A stretch of DNA of 64,000 nt from Paenibacillus auburnensis (GTDB lineage Bacteria > Bacillota > Bacilli > Paenibacillales > Paenibacillaceae), in the NCBI RefSeq assembly GCF_927798115.1, contig NZ_CAKMMG010000001.1, forward strand, positions 1,240,001 to 1,304,000, read 5' to 3'. How positions within the stretch are numbered: position 1 is the stretch's first letter; each line of letters starts with the position of its first letter. The notes under the pieces are model-generated. The model did not search any database and had not been told where the DNA came from. It worked only from the letters and a program-made list of their open reading frames with translations. This document shows, one piece after another, positions 33,676 through 42,569 of the stretch. The position numbers and the translations under genes are program-made.

Positions 33676-34932
33676 TTATGTAGCTTCAACCAAGTGTGTA
33701 TCCTTCCGCTTACGCCGAAAGAACGGTTTGCCCTTCGACCAGTTGATGAATGGCTGCTCTATGACATAATAAGAGATCGTCGCCGCCGCATACGAGATTG
33801 CGACAACCGATATGCTAATGCCCAGCCATCGCCACACATCAGCGATCCCGAAATAGCGATAATCCTTGATGCCGTACTTTTCGATTAACGTAATGAACAA
33901 ATAATGCCAGATATATAGACCAAACGAAACCTTCGCAGTATATCGGAAAAAGCGGTTATCCAGCCATCGCCCTAGGATCACGCTGAACGGTGCTGACAAT
34001 AGCACGACCCCGAACAAAATGGCATAAGCGGGAAAGTAGTACGGTTGATGCTGAAGGCTGAAATCAAATTCGTCTTGATGGCGCATACGCCAGATTAGCA
34101 AACCTGCAAGCACCAAGGCGGCTATGCCGACTGCGTCAAAAAGCCCAAGCTTGCGCAGTCGCTCAATTGCGGAGCCGCGCTGCAGAATCGCGACGGTCAC
34201 GCCCGCAGCAAGAATGCCGATGGTAAAGTGCCCGAAGAAGCCGATAGGATTGTAATTCGGCATCCAGTATTTCGCACCGCCGAGCTGGCCATAATCCCAG
34301 CCCCGGCCATTCTCGCCAGGCGTAAACCAACGGTGTACAAGCGAGTTGGCGACCAGCATCACTCCAAACGCGGCGACCCAGAACACGATCGCCTTTCCGA
34401 AGGAACGGCGCTTGCTGAGCATAAACAATAAAGCCATAAATAAAGGCATAAGTATGTAGGAGAACACCTCGAAGCTGATCGACCAGAATGGCCCATTCAA
34501 GTCAGACGGGAAAAACGTGGTATAGTGAAAGCCCGAAGTAAATGTAAAACCCGTTAAGATTCGCCGCCACAAGAACTCCGTAGGAATATCCAGTCTCCAT
34601 ACAAGCAATAGGCAAACCAAAAACGAAACATAAAAACCGGGCATAATTCTTGCAGCGCGGCGGACTGCATATTTCCGGATACTAGGATACGCCTCATTAT
34701 CCAAATATGCACTCCAAAAGGGAAACGACAGCAAAAATCCGCTTAACACGAAAAACAGGCTGACCCCGCTGTTCCCAAGCAGGACAACCGACTGCACTTC
34801 TTGAAGCCAATGTTTTTGCGCGGGCATTGCCAGACGTTGTGATACATGATGCAGGATGACTGACAAGCAAGCGATCGCACGAACGCCATCCGCTCCTGTT
34901 AATTGGGTATTGCCTAACCTATACCTTGACAT
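33676..34932 (-). CDS. Membrane acyltransferase, OafA/YrhL (acyltransferase 3) family
   Basis: 418 aa, GAGGAAT upstream. About ten membrane helices. The N-terminal GADGVRAIACLSVILHHVSQRL has the conserved His region, and FFVLSGFLLSFPFW is typical. It transfers acetyl or other acyl groups to cell-surface glycans at the membrane. No C-terminal SGNH domain is present. It stands alone; the substrate may be a wall polymer or exopolysaccharide. Confidence 0.88.
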   Translation of the reverse strand: MSRYRLGNTQLTGADGVRAIACLSVILHHVSQRLAMPAQKHWLQEVQSVVLLGNSGVSLFFVLSGFLLSFPFWSAYLDNEAYPSIRKYAVRRAARIMPGFYVSFLVCLLLVWRLDIPTEFLWRRILTGFTFTSGFHYTTFFPSDLNGPFWSISFEVFSYILMPLFMALLFMLSKRRSFGKAIVFWVAAFGVMLVANSLVHRWFTPGENGRGWDYGQLGGAKYWMPNYNPIGFFGHFTIGILAAGVTVAILQRGSAIERLRKLGLFDAVGIAALVLAGLLIWRMRHQDEFDFSLQHQPYYFPAYAILFGVVLLSAPFSVILGRWLDNRFFRYTAKVSFGLYIWHYLFITLIEKYGIKDYRYFGIADVWRWLGISISVVAISYAAATISYYVIEQPFINWSKGKPFFRRKRKDTHLVEAT

Positions 34933-35375
34933 CAGCTATTCCTCTTTTCCGAATTGACTTCCCGACAAATGATCGCCCGCGTAGACAACGAAATGGCCGT
35001 GGAACCTGACAGGATAACCGAAGCTAGAACACCGTATCCGCATGCCCGCTACTCCCCCGCTTACAATGGCTATGTACATCAATTTCAGGTACTCCTATCT
35101 TTCCATAAATCATTGGAAAATCCTTCAAGGATTATGCTATTCCGTAAAAAATATGCCATGGCTGCAATAGTCCCCATGGTGCATGATTGTCATTTGAAAG
35201 ACTTTGGATATTCCTGATCCTACGAGAGTAAAATAAATGATGACCTGCCTTCTAGGTCAAAATTGATGGATAACGAAAATATATATATATTTTTCTGCTG
35301 AATCGTTATGCTTTATGGTATGGATTAGAGAAAACTTTCACAAGAGTTCAACTTTAAATATAAGGAGAAAAAGCC
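34933..35375 (+). other. 443-bp intergenic region upstream of pyruvate kinase
   Basis: The plus-strand reading at 34954-35217 has no family look, no ribosome site and an odd composition, so it is not called. Visible sites near the right end are a TGACCT-N7-AGGTCA palindrome (35241-35259) and a promoter (35263-35291). Nothing else is recognisable in the left 300 bp. Confidence 0.5.
35263..35291 (+). promoter_or_regulatory. Promoter of the pyruvate kinase gene
   Basis: TTGATG (35263-35268), 17 bp, TATATT (35286-35291). The palindrome TGACCT-N7-AGGTCA at 35241-35259 lies just upstream and could bind a regulator. The leader would be about 80 bases. Confidence 0.5.
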
Positions 35376-36806
35376 ATGCGCAAAACTAAAATTGTCTGCA
35401 CTATTGGTCCCTCCAGCGAAAGCCCTGAAATGCTTCGGAAGCTGATCCAAGCCGGTATGAACGTCGCCCGCCTGAACTTCGCCCACGGAGAGCTGGACGA
35501 GCATGCGGAGCGCATCCGCCGCATCCGGGAGGCAGCCAAGGAGCTGAACCAATATGTTGCCGTCCTGCTCGACATCAAAGGTCCGGAAATCCGCATCGGT
35601 AAGTTGGCCTCGGACTACGCGGAGCTGATACCGGGTGAAGCCGTGGTTCTGACCACAGAGGAAGTGCTCGGCACCAAAGACCGCATTCAAATCACCTACA
35701 AGCAGCTGCCCCAAGATGTGAAGCCAGGCAGCATCATCCTGATCGATGACGGTCTGATTCGTCTGGAGGTCGTAAAGGCCGAAGGTACCGAGATCACTTG
35801 CCTCATCACGAACGGCGGCAAGCTGAAGCAGCGTAAGGGCGTCAATGTTCCCGGCATCAAAACGAGCCTTCCCGGCGTAACCGAGAAAGACATCCGGCAC
35901 ATCAAGTTCGGTATAGAGCAGAAAATCGACATCATCGCCCAATCCTTTGTCCGCAAAGCCGAAGATATCCTCGAGATTAAACATATCCTGAATGAGCACA
36001 AGGCCGGCCATATCCAAGTCATTGCCAAGATCGAAAATGATGAGGGCGTGGAGAACCTGGACGCGATCCTGAGTGTAGCCGACGGCCTGATGGTAGCCCG
36101 CGGCGACCTGGGCGTAGACCTGCCGGTGGAGGACGTGCCGCTGGTTCAGAAAGATATGATCAAAAAGTGCAACCTGGCCGGTAAACCGGTCATCACCGCA
36201 ACCCATATGCTGGAGTCCATGCAGATGAACCCGCGACCGACCCGCGCGGAAGCGGGCGACGTCGCCAACGCTATCTTCGACGGCACCGATTCCGTCATGC
36301 TATCCGGCGAATCCGCCGCAGGCAAGTACCCGCTTGAGTCCGTCGAGACCATGGCCCGCATCGCCGCCCGCGCCGAGTCCGTCCTGGGACACTATGGCCG
36401 CTGCAGCTGTAATGGTGGCGAGGCTGCCACAGACGTAACCGGCGCCATCGGCGAGGCCGTTGCCCGCACCGCCCTCGTGCTCTCCGCCAAGGCCATTCTC
36501 GCCCTCACCGAAAGCGGCTTTACCGCCCGGACAATCGCCAAGCACAAGCCGGTTGCACCGGTTATCGCCGTATCCACCAAGGAGAGCGTACTGTATGCCC
36601 TGTCCATGACTTGGGGTGTAACCCCGCTGCTCCGCAGCGAGTCCGCTTCCAGCACTGATACAGCCGTAGCAGCCGCCGTTGAACTGGCCAAGTCGGCCGG
36701 TTACGTACAAGATGGCGACCTGGTGGTCATCACCGCAGGCGTCCCTGCAGGCCGCACCGGAACCACCAACCTGCTGCGGGTTCACAAAGTAGGCGAAGCG
36801 CTCTAA
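35376..36806 (+). CDS. pyk: Pyruvate kinase, short form
   Basis: 476 aa, AAGGAG upstream. Converts PEP and ADP to pyruvate and ATP in the cytoplasm. MRKTKIVCTIGPSSESPEMLRKLIQAGMNVARLNFAHG, DIKGPEIR, the active-site block LMVARGDLGVDLP, KPVITATHMLESM and TRAEAGDVANAIFDGTDSVMLSGE are all complete. At 476 aa it lacks the C-terminal PEP-utiliser-like extension of the usual Bacillus enzyme (about 585 aa), so it may be a second isozyme. Codon use is strongly biased to C-ending codons and unlike neighbouring genes. It is a single-gene unit with terminator. Confidence 0.95.
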   Translation: MRKTKIVCTIGPSSESPEMLRKLIQAGMNVARLNFAHGELDEHAERIRRIREAAKELNQYVAVLLDIKGPEIRIGKLASDYAELIPGEAVVLTTEEVLGTKDRIQITYKQLPQDVKPGSIILIDDGLIRLEVVKAEGTEITCLITNGGKLKQRKGVNVPGIKTSLPGVTEKDIRHIKFGIEQKIDIIAQSFVRKAEDILEIKHILNEHKAGHIQVIAKIENDEGVENLDAILSVADGLMVARGDLGVDLPVEDVPLVQKDMIKKCNLAGKPVITATHMLESMQMNPRPTRAEAGDVANAIFDGTDSVMLSGESAAGKYPLESVETMARIAARAESVLGHYGRCSCNGGEAATDVTGAIGEAVARTALVLSAKAILALTESGFTARTIAKHKPVAPVIAVSTKESVLYALSMTWGVTPLLRSESASSTDTAVAAAVELAKSAGYVQDGDLVVITAGVPAGRTGTTNLLRVHKVGEAL

Positions 36807-36811
36807 AAAAT

Positions 36812-36855
36812 AAAACATCCGTAGCAGGAGCCACCACACCTGCTACGGATGTTTT
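36812..36855. terminator. Terminator between pyk and the APH-like kinase
   Basis: AAAACATCCGTAGCAGG and CCTGCTACGGATGTTTT form a perfect 17-bp stem with a 10-base loop; A/T ends serve both convergent genes. Confidence 0.92.
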
Positions 36856-36860
36856 GCTGT

Positions 36861-37934
36861 TCAAATATTTCGTATCTCATACTCAAAGGGTTCTTCACAC
36901 GAATAAATCTCATGGAAAAACCCGAAATAAGGGATATCGTCTTCCAGACATTTTATGTAATACGACAGCTCCTCATCACACTCCGGCTCTTCGCCATTGT
37001 TTCGCATTACCTCGAATGCATCTATAATACCCTCCATGAGATTTACTTGGATAAGCAAGGGCAATTTATTCAACATCGAAGGATCCATCCTGGTTTCAGA
37101 TCTGTATCCCTCGAGGACTGTTTCAAAATAATCCTCCATAAACCTTTTACGCTTACCGGCGTCTGGTTCAGATTGTATCCATCCCATGCCGTTTCCCCAG
37201 ATACTGGCCAAGTCAAACATATACCACCCGAAACATGAATTATCGAAATCGTATACGGTTATTTGCCCGGTATCAAAATCTATCGAATAATTCCCATCAT
37301 TATAATCAAAATGGATCATTCCGAAAGACTCATGGTCCGTGTCTAATCCTTCCAGGGATTTAAGGAGCCCCAGCAACTTCTCCTTAAGCAGAGGTAACGA
37401 GCCGGGGATCAGTTTATCGATATATTCAGCATTATATTTATCAAAAAAACTGTACCGGGAATGGACTGGAGCATACCCTTTTGATAATTGGTGCATCGTC
37501 CCCAGAACTTTACCGCAGTTATAATAGTATTCAGAAATAGGTACGCCTTCCCGATACCGGTAGTGATTATCCACAAGCATTTTTCCTTTAGCCTTTTCAA
37601 ACAGGCAGACAAAAAAGGTGTGATGATTATGCGTTATCTCTTCCAGCAGATTCCCCTTCCGGGAACTAATTACATTCGAGACACTACCGCCATGTTCGAA
37701 TAAATACCTCACATACTCAAGCTCACCCAGAAAATCTTCCCGGCTTCTGTCATTTAAGAAGGCGATTCGGAGTATTTTTGCACCGGTGCCCTCCTTCTCA
37801 CAGGTATAAACAACATTACGCCCTCTCTTATGAGACTTAACCGGCTTAATGTTATAGCCTGCTAATCCGTACAACTCTGATACAAATGGCAGTAAATAGG
37901 CATCACTGATTTTAACAACCTCGTTATAATTTAT
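36861..37934 (-). CDS. APH-like phosphotransferase with non-canonical start
   Basis: The first standard start in frame is TTG at 37874 (337 aa), but it has no ribosome site. Upstream in the same frame, family-like residues NYNEVVKISDAYLLPFVSE continue to an ATA (37934) and ATT (37937) that follow GGAGGAG (spacing 7 and 4). I therefore place the start at 37934, giving about 357 aa. The fold is aminoglycoside-phosphotransferase/CotS-like: HFDYNDGNY is the catalytic HxDxxxxN loop and VYDFDNSCFG the metal-binding DFD. It phosphorylates a small molecule, unknown. No neighbour indicates the substrate. Confidence 0.82.
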   Translation of the reverse strand: MNYNEVVKISDAYLLPFVSELYGLAGYNIKPVKSHKRGRNVVYTCEKEGTGAKILRIAFLNDRSREDFLGELEYVRYLFEHGGSVSNVISSRKGNLLEEITHNHHTFFVCLFEKAKGKMLVDNHYRYREGVPISEYYYNCGKVLGTMHQLSKGYAPVHSRYSFFDKYNAEYIDKLIPGSLPLLKEKLLGLLKSLEGLDTDHESFGMIHFDYNDGNYSIDFDTGQITVYDFDNSCFGWYMFDLASIWGNGMGWIQSEPDAGKRKRFMEDYFETVLEGYRSETRMDPSMLNKLPLLIQVNLMEGIIDAFEVMRNNGEEPECDEELSYYIKCLEDDIPYFGFFHEIYSCEEPFEYEIRNI

Positions 37935-38149
37935 AATATCTCCTCCAGTAAAAAAATTTGCAATTCTTCCAACGTCCTTCTGTGGACTTAAATGATACTC
38001 ACCTTGTTTAACATTTACACGTCACTCCTTCGGGCATATTTTACCTAAAATACCATATGAATCCCAGGTAAACTTTGAGTATAATGAAATTCAACTTTTT
38101 AAAGCACTTGCCTCATTATCGGTAATCTTGAAAAAAGTTACTGCAATCA

Positions 38150-38182
38150 TTGAAAATATGATTAGTATGAAATATCATACTA
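38150..38182 (+). promoter_or_regulatory. Promoter and palindromic operator of the AbrB-like/ABC1 operon
   Basis: TTGAAA (38150-38155), 17 bp, TATCAT (38173-38178). A palindrome TAGTATGA-N4-TCATACTA (38163-38182) covers the spacer and -10. A repressor bound there would block the promoter. The encoded AbrB-like protein is a possible autoregulator. Confidence 0.62.
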
Positions 38183-38213
38183 TGGTGTAGATTGATTATT
38201 AAAGGAGAGATTT

Positions 38214-38561
38214 ATGATGCATCAAAAAAAAGAAAATAGTCACGGATTCGGGCATGGCAAAGTGCTGGGAACAACATCCATGGGTGAAAGAGGACAAATT
38301 GTTATTCCTAGAGAAGCAAGAGAAGAACTTGAACTCAAGCCTGGTGAGAAATTCATCGTTTTCGGGAACAAGCGCAAGGGAGCCGTCATTCTGGTCAAAG
38401 CAGAAATGTTCAACAAATTTGCGGATTTCTTCATGAGTGCTTCGAAAAAGTTTGAAAGTATGGCCCAAGCGATCTTTGATAAAAGCACTACTGTTTCTGA
38501 AGATGAGGATCATGAACCTGAGGTCGATGAAAAAGGACCTGAGGCCGACGAAAAAGGATGA
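38214..38561 (+). CDS. AbrB/MazE/SpoVT-type DNA-binding protein
   Basis: 115 aa, AAAGGAG six bases upstream. The swapped-hairpin AbrB domain is seen at residues about 15-60 (LGTTSMGERGQIVIPREAREELELKPGEKFIVFGN). The tail (SEDEDHEPEVDEKGPEADEKG) is acidic with a duplicated xPEVDEKG unit. Its stop overlaps the ABC1-kinase start by ATGA, so the two are coupled. It probably represses its own operon at the palindrome overlapping the promoter. Confidence 0.87.
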   Translation: MMHQKKENSHGFGHGKVLGTTSMGERGQIVIPREAREELELKPGEKFIVFGNKRKGAVILVKAEMFNKFADFFMSASKKFESMAQAIFDKSTTVSEDEDHEPEVDEKGPEADEKG

Positions 38562-40273
38562 GCGAATTCTTTAAATTGATGAAGGATCTCCGGTTCAGAA
38601 GAACCATGCGGATGATTTTTAAGTTCGCCTGGGATTTCTGGTGGCTGGGCAGGCAAAAGCATTTTATTTCAGGACGGCGCTTAGAAGCGAAAACAAAAGC
38701 CTTATATCGAAAACAGGCCACCTATTTTACGAAGACCGCAATGGATATGGGTGGATTAATTATCAAGCTTGGGCAGCATGTTAGTGCGCAAGTGGATATT
38801 TTGCCGAAGGAAATTATTGATGAATTGTCAAAGCTTCAGGATTCCGTAGACTCCGTAGATTTTTCCGAGATACAGCAAAAGGTAGAGCGTGAACTCGGAG
38901 TATCCATAAGCGAGATTTTTGCTGAGTTTAATACAACTCCTATCGCAGCGGCTTCCTTAGGACAGGTACATCGGGCGACATTACGGACAGGTGAAGACGT
39001 TGCAGTAAAAGTTATGCGTCCCGGGGTCGAGGATATTATTGCAATTGATTGGAAATCCATACAAGTTGCAATCCGGTTATTAAAACGCTGGACCAAGATT
39101 AGAGACTTCATGGACCTCGATGCAGTATATGACGAGTTTCACGAGACCGTTATGGATGAGCTCGATTATCAAAAAGAGGGGCGAAATGCAGAAGAATTTC
39201 AGCTGCAATTTATCCATCGGGATGATGTTGTTGTTCCAGCCATTCATTGGTCCTATACAAGTTCAAAGGTTATAACGATGGAGTTTTTGGAAGGTGTAAA
39301 AATCAACAATTTTGCCCAGCTGGATGCTTGGGGTGTAGACCGGACTAAATTAGCGAAGTCATTGATCGAAATCTTCATAGAACAGATTCTGTTAGAAGGC
39401 TTCTTTCACGCAGACCCGCACCCGGGAAATGTTCTCGTACAGCCTGACGGCACCATAGCATTAATCGATTTTGGAATGGTCGGACGAATTCCCGAGGATA
39501 TGAAGGCACAGATGGTAGCCCTTCTTATGGCCGTGTATTTAAAAGATGCTCACGGCGCCATCGATGCCCTTACCCGTTTGAGATTTTTAAGACGGAATGT
39601 AGATTTAGAGGTGTTTTCAAGGAATCTTACGTCATTATTTGAACAAATCAACGGGGATACGTTTGACCTCAGTTTTGTGACATCAGGTGACAATGCAGAA
39701 GAGTTACGGGATTTCCTCTATTCTCAGCCCTTTCAGTTACCTGCAAATACAACATTTTTGGGAAAAGCCATAGGCACGGTGTATGGACTTTGTACGGGAC
39801 TGGACCCGGAGCTTGATTTGATTGGGACCGTTAAGCCTTATGTTGAAGAGGTTGTGCGCAGCGATTTACGGGGAAGTGTCTTCTCCAACGTTGTAGATGA
39901 AGGCAAGAATCTTCTCAAAGGAATCCTTCCTACGACCAAGAAGTTCATTTCGGCAGTAGATAAAATGGATAGCGGAAATTTACGGGTAAAGCTATCGAGT
40001 TCCTTTGAGAAAAAATTGATAGAAACGCAAAATAAGAATACACAGCGAATTATTGCAACCATCATTGGAGCTGTATGCCTTCTGACGGCTACAAACATGT
40101 GGAATGAAGTGAATCATATGGTTTCTTATGTGCTCGGCACTGTGGGGCTGCTCATTATGCTTAGCCAACTCAAAGTGAGAGAACGCCGCCGTGATGTAAG
40201 ACATGCAAGGCAGATGAGGGCTATGCGGGAAAATAATAGGTTTGAAAAGTCGAAGTTTACATCCCGTGAATAA
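38558..40273 (+). CDS. ABC1/UbiB (AarF)-type atypical kinase
   Basis: 571 aa, membrane-anchored by two C-terminal helices (IIATIIGAVCLLTATNMW and VLGTVGLLIMLS). All family motifs are present: GGLIIKLGQHVS (KxGQ), AAASLGQVHRA (Ala-rich nucleotide loop), DVAVKVMRPG (Lys), DEFHETVMDELDYQKEGRNAE (ExD), FHADPHPGNVLV and LIDFGMVG. UbiB proteins affect ubiquinone/isoprenoid lipid biology; Paenibacillus uses menaquinone, so a role in isoprenoid-lipid handling is inferred. Start codon coupled to the AbrB-like gene. Confidence 0.9.
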   Translation: MSEFFKLMKDLRFRRTMRMIFKFAWDFWWLGRQKHFISGRRLEAKTKALYRKQATYFTKTAMDMGGLIIKLGQHVSAQVDILPKEIIDELSKLQDSVDSVDFSEIQQKVERELGVSISEIFAEFNTTPIAAASLGQVHRATLRTGEDVAVKVMRPGVEDIIAIDWKSIQVAIRLLKRWTKIRDFMDLDAVYDEFHETVMDELDYQKEGRNAEEFQLQFIHRDDVVVPAIHWSYTSSKVITMEFLEGVKINNFAQLDAWGVDRTKLAKSLIEIFIEQILLEGFFHADPHPGNVLVQPDGTIALIDFGMVGRIPEDMKAQMVALLMAVYLKDAHGAIDALTRLRFLRRNVDLEVFSRNLTSLFEQINGDTFDLSFVTSGDNAEELRDFLYSQPFQLPANTTFLGKAIGTVYGLCTGLDPELDLIGTVKPYVEEVVRSDLRGSVFSNVVDEGKNLLKGILPTTKKFISAVDKMDSGNLRVKLSSSFEKKLIETQNKNTQRIIATIIGAVCLLTATNMWNEVNHMVSYVLGTVGLLIMLSQLKVRERRRDVRHARQMRAMRENNRFEKSKFTSRE

Positions 40274-40675
40274 CGGCCAAATAACAGCGGGCAAGCGTCT
40301 AATCCTAGTCCGAGCCACAAATGATTGCGGCTGTTCTCCATACGGTCTGAATATTTTCTGGAGAATGAGGAAGGATCGGGCGCGCAAGCTGTTACGGCGA
40401 GAAATATAAAAGCAACGTTTTGCGCAAAGTCAGGTTGTCATTTCGCAACAATCGGCACGGCTGGAAACGCAGCTGAACTACTCTCCATTTGAGCCCGATT
40501 TAAATTAACATTTAATCGCAACAATGACAGCTGCCGTCATTCCACTATCGTTTTCCATTAGTGTAAAAGTCCTTATCGAATGATCCGATGGGTAATTGAC
40601 TATAGTCTAATTAGACTGTATAATTCGGTTTAGTCTAATTAGACTATATTAGTGGTGTACAGGAGTGAGGACTAA
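40274..40675 (+). other. 402-bp intergenic region ending in a regulated promoter
   Basis: No ORF with a ribosome site in the first 300 bp. A short AATGAC-N7-GTCATT hairpin lies near 40523-40541 without a T tract. The right end holds the strong promoter and two operators described separately. Confidence 0.5.
40596..40646 (+). promoter_or_regulatory. Strong promoter with two palindromic operators (SASA/PadR operon)
   Basis: TTGACT (40596-40601), 17 bp, perfect TATAAT (40619-40624). TAGTCTAATTAGACTG (40603-40618) fills the spacer, and a perfect copy TAGTCTAATTAGACTA (40631-40646) sits at the likely transcription start, 28 bp centre to centre. This is a classic double-operator repression layout. 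The PadR-type regulator encoded by the second gene of the operon is the likely ligand. Confidence 0.8.
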
Positions 40676-41518
40676 ATGATTAAGTCATTCTTAATGTTGG
40701 GGCAGTCTAATATGGCAGGCCGTGGATTCCTGCATGATGTCGAACCGATTATTAATGAAAAAATAAAAATGCTGCGCAATGGACAGTGGCAGATGATGAC
40801 AGAGCCGATTAATTATGACCGTCCGGTTTCCGGTGTAAGCCTGGCGGCTTCTTTTGCCGATGCCTGGTCGAAGGCCAATCCTGACGAAGAAATTGGTTTG
40901 ATTCCTTGTGCGGAAGGCGGCAGTTCCTTGAATGATTGGCATCCGGAAGGCAACCTTTTTCAGCATGCTTTATCCGAAGCCCGCTTCGCTCTGCGGTCCA
41001 GTCAGATCTGCGGAATCCTGTGGCATCAAGGTGAGAGCGACAGTTATCGTTCGCTGCATGAATCTTATTACGAGAAATTAACCTTTATCATAGAGAGCCT
41101 GAGAAACGAATTGGATCTTGATGAGGTGCCGTTGATCATCGGTGGACTTGGTGATTTCCTTGGGAAGACCGGCTTCGGACAGCATGCGACAGAGTATCAA
41201 CAAGTCAATGAACAATTGCAGCACTTCGCTAACGAACAGCAAAATTGTTATTTTGTAACAGCGGCAGATTTGACTGCGAATCCTGATGGCATTCATTTAG
41301 ACGCGGTTTCACAACGCAAATTCGGCTTCCGCTATTTCGAGGCTTTTTCGAAAAAGTGTCATGTCATGGAGCCTATTCCTGGGGAGGATCAGTCGCTGAA
41401 AGTGGATCGGGATTATTCAAAAACAGAACAGACCTACCTTCATAGCCTGGATTTGGCTTCGGGTAAAATCACGTACGGGGAATTCGAGGCACAGATGGTA
41501 AAGGTGATGAAGCCATGA
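40676..41518 (+). CDS. SGNH carbohydrate esterase (sialate O-acetylesterase/SASA domain)
   Basis: 280 aa, CAGGAGTGAGG upstream. SFLMLGQSNMAGRG carries the nucleophile Ser, ILWHQGESDS the block III/IV residues, and NPDGIHLDAVSQRKFG the catalytic Asp-His pair. No signal peptide, so cytoplasmic. It deacetylates O-acetylated sugars; the natural substrate is unknown. Its stop overlaps the downstream PadR-type regulator start by ATGA, so enzyme and regulator are coupled. Confidence 0.87.
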   Translation: MIKSFLMLGQSNMAGRGFLHDVEPIINEKIKMLRNGQWQMMTEPINYDRPVSGVSLAASFADAWSKANPDEEIGLIPCAEGGSSLNDWHPEGNLFQHALSEARFALRSSQICGILWHQGESDSYRSLHESYYEKLTFIIESLRNELDLDEVPLIIGGLGDFLGKTGFGQHATEYQQVNEQLQHFANEQQNCYFVTAADLTANPDGIHLDAVSQRKFGFRYFEAFSKKCHVMEPIPGEDQSLKVDRDYSKTEQTYLHSLDLASGKITYGEFEAQMVKVMKP

Positions 41519-42054
41519 TCCCCTTACTCATCCTTGGCTTACTCATCCAAACCCCTGGTGCTCACGGCTATGAACTACTGGCTTTAATGGAAAAGCGCCA
41601 TTACAAATACATTGTAAACTTCACGAAGGGCTCGTTTTATTACAATCTGCAGCAACTTGAAGAAAAAGGTTGGATTGAACAAATTCAGAAGAAACCTTCA
41701 ACCATTGGACGCGAGATTCGGAACTTTAAAATCACCGGAGCGGGAATGGCTGAATTCGAAAAATTAATGGTCAAATACGGCACTAAATCGGAATATGTGA
41801 ACCTGCAATTTTATGGGGCGCTCCTCTTTGCCGATCAATACGACAAAAACAAATTGCTGGAACTGATCCAATCGCAAATCGACCAGACTAAAACCCGAAT
41901 TGCACTCCTTGATGAATACCTGTCCAACATACAAGAACTTCCCGGCACAATCGATTACTACCGCCGCATGAACGAAAATTCCCGTTCCCATCACTTGATT
42001 AACTTAGAGTGGTTTGAACAATTGAAAACAGAAATAGAGGGACCTGTTGCATAA
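41515..42054 (+). CDS. PadR-family transcriptional regulator
   Basis: 179 aa. N-terminal winged helix (LILGLLIQTPGAHGYELLALMEKRHY, KGSFYYNLQQLEEKGWIEQI) followed by a C-terminal helical dimerisation domain of the Vir_act_alpha_C type. It is translationally coupled to the esterase and probably autoregulates the operon through the two palindromes at 40603-40646. Confidence 0.88.
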   Translation: MIPLLILGLLIQTPGAHGYELLALMEKRHYKYIVNFTKGSFYYNLQQLEEKGWIEQIQKKPSTIGREIRNFKITGAGMAEFEKLMVKYGTKSEYVNLQFYGALLFADQYDKNKLLELIQSQIDQTKTRIALLDEYLSNIQELPGTIDYYRRMNENSRSHHLINLEWFEQLKTEIEGPVA

Positions 42055-42227
42055 TACAAAAAGGAGCTAAGTAAACTGCTCCCCATAGAATAGATACATT
42101 GAAAAAAAGTGGTTAGGCTGTGGGAGCCTTTTTGTATTCCGGTAATGGCTTTCAAATATAGCCAGGAATCATTATTGTGTTGAACCGCGTCCTGAGTTTT
42201 GCGCCATCAAAAATAGTTCTGTGAACC

Positions 42228-42563
42228 TCACCGATTCTGTGCTCCCCACTCGCACAGCTGCTCCAACACAGGCAGCAGCGTCTGCCCTCTCGGTGTTAGC
42301 GAATACTCCACTTTAGGCGGAATCTGCGGATACTCCACGCGCTTCACTAGCCCGTCGGCCTCCAATTCCTTAAGCTGCGCGCTGAGAACTTTGTACGTCA
42401 CCGTTCCGAGCTGTCTCTGCATTTCGTTGAAACGAATTGACTGCTTGGCGGACAGCAGATACAGAATCGCCATCTTCCACTTCCCGCCGATCACGGACAT
42501 CGTATAACCGAACGGTGTGGCCTGGATCACTGTTTCCTTGCCCTTCAAATCGGAAATACCCAT
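42228..42563 (-). CDS. HxlR-family transcriptional regulator
   Basis: About 111 aa from the ATG at 42563 (a GTG at 42569 is also in frame; AAAGGA lies upstream). HxlR domain: CONSERVED-type WKMAILYLLSAKQSIRFNEMQRQLGTVTYKVLSAQLKELEADGLVKR and VEYSLTPRGQTLLPVLEQLCEWG. The usual N-terminal Cys of redox-sensing HxlR/YodB members is absent. It is divergent from a RidA gene with 105 bp between them, so it likely controls that gene and itself. Confidence 0.88.
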   Translation of the reverse strand: MGISDLKGKETVIQATPFGYTMSVIGGKWKMAILYLLSAKQSIRFNEMQRQLGTVTYKVLSAQLKELEADGLVKRVEYPQIPPKVEYSLTPRGQTLLPVLEQLCEWGAQNR

Positions 42564-42569
42564 GTTCAC

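Noticed and set aside
34954-35217. Plus-strand ORF of 87 aa before pyk
   Set aside because: No ribosome site, no family look; treated as non-coding.
35325-36206. 293-codon minus-strand ORF over the pyruvate kinase
   Set aside because: Shadow of pyk produced by its strongly biased C-ending codons.
42113-42133. AGGCT/AGCCT hairpin followed by Ts after the PadR gene
   Set aside because: Only a 5-bp stem; too weak to call a terminator, though it may contribute.
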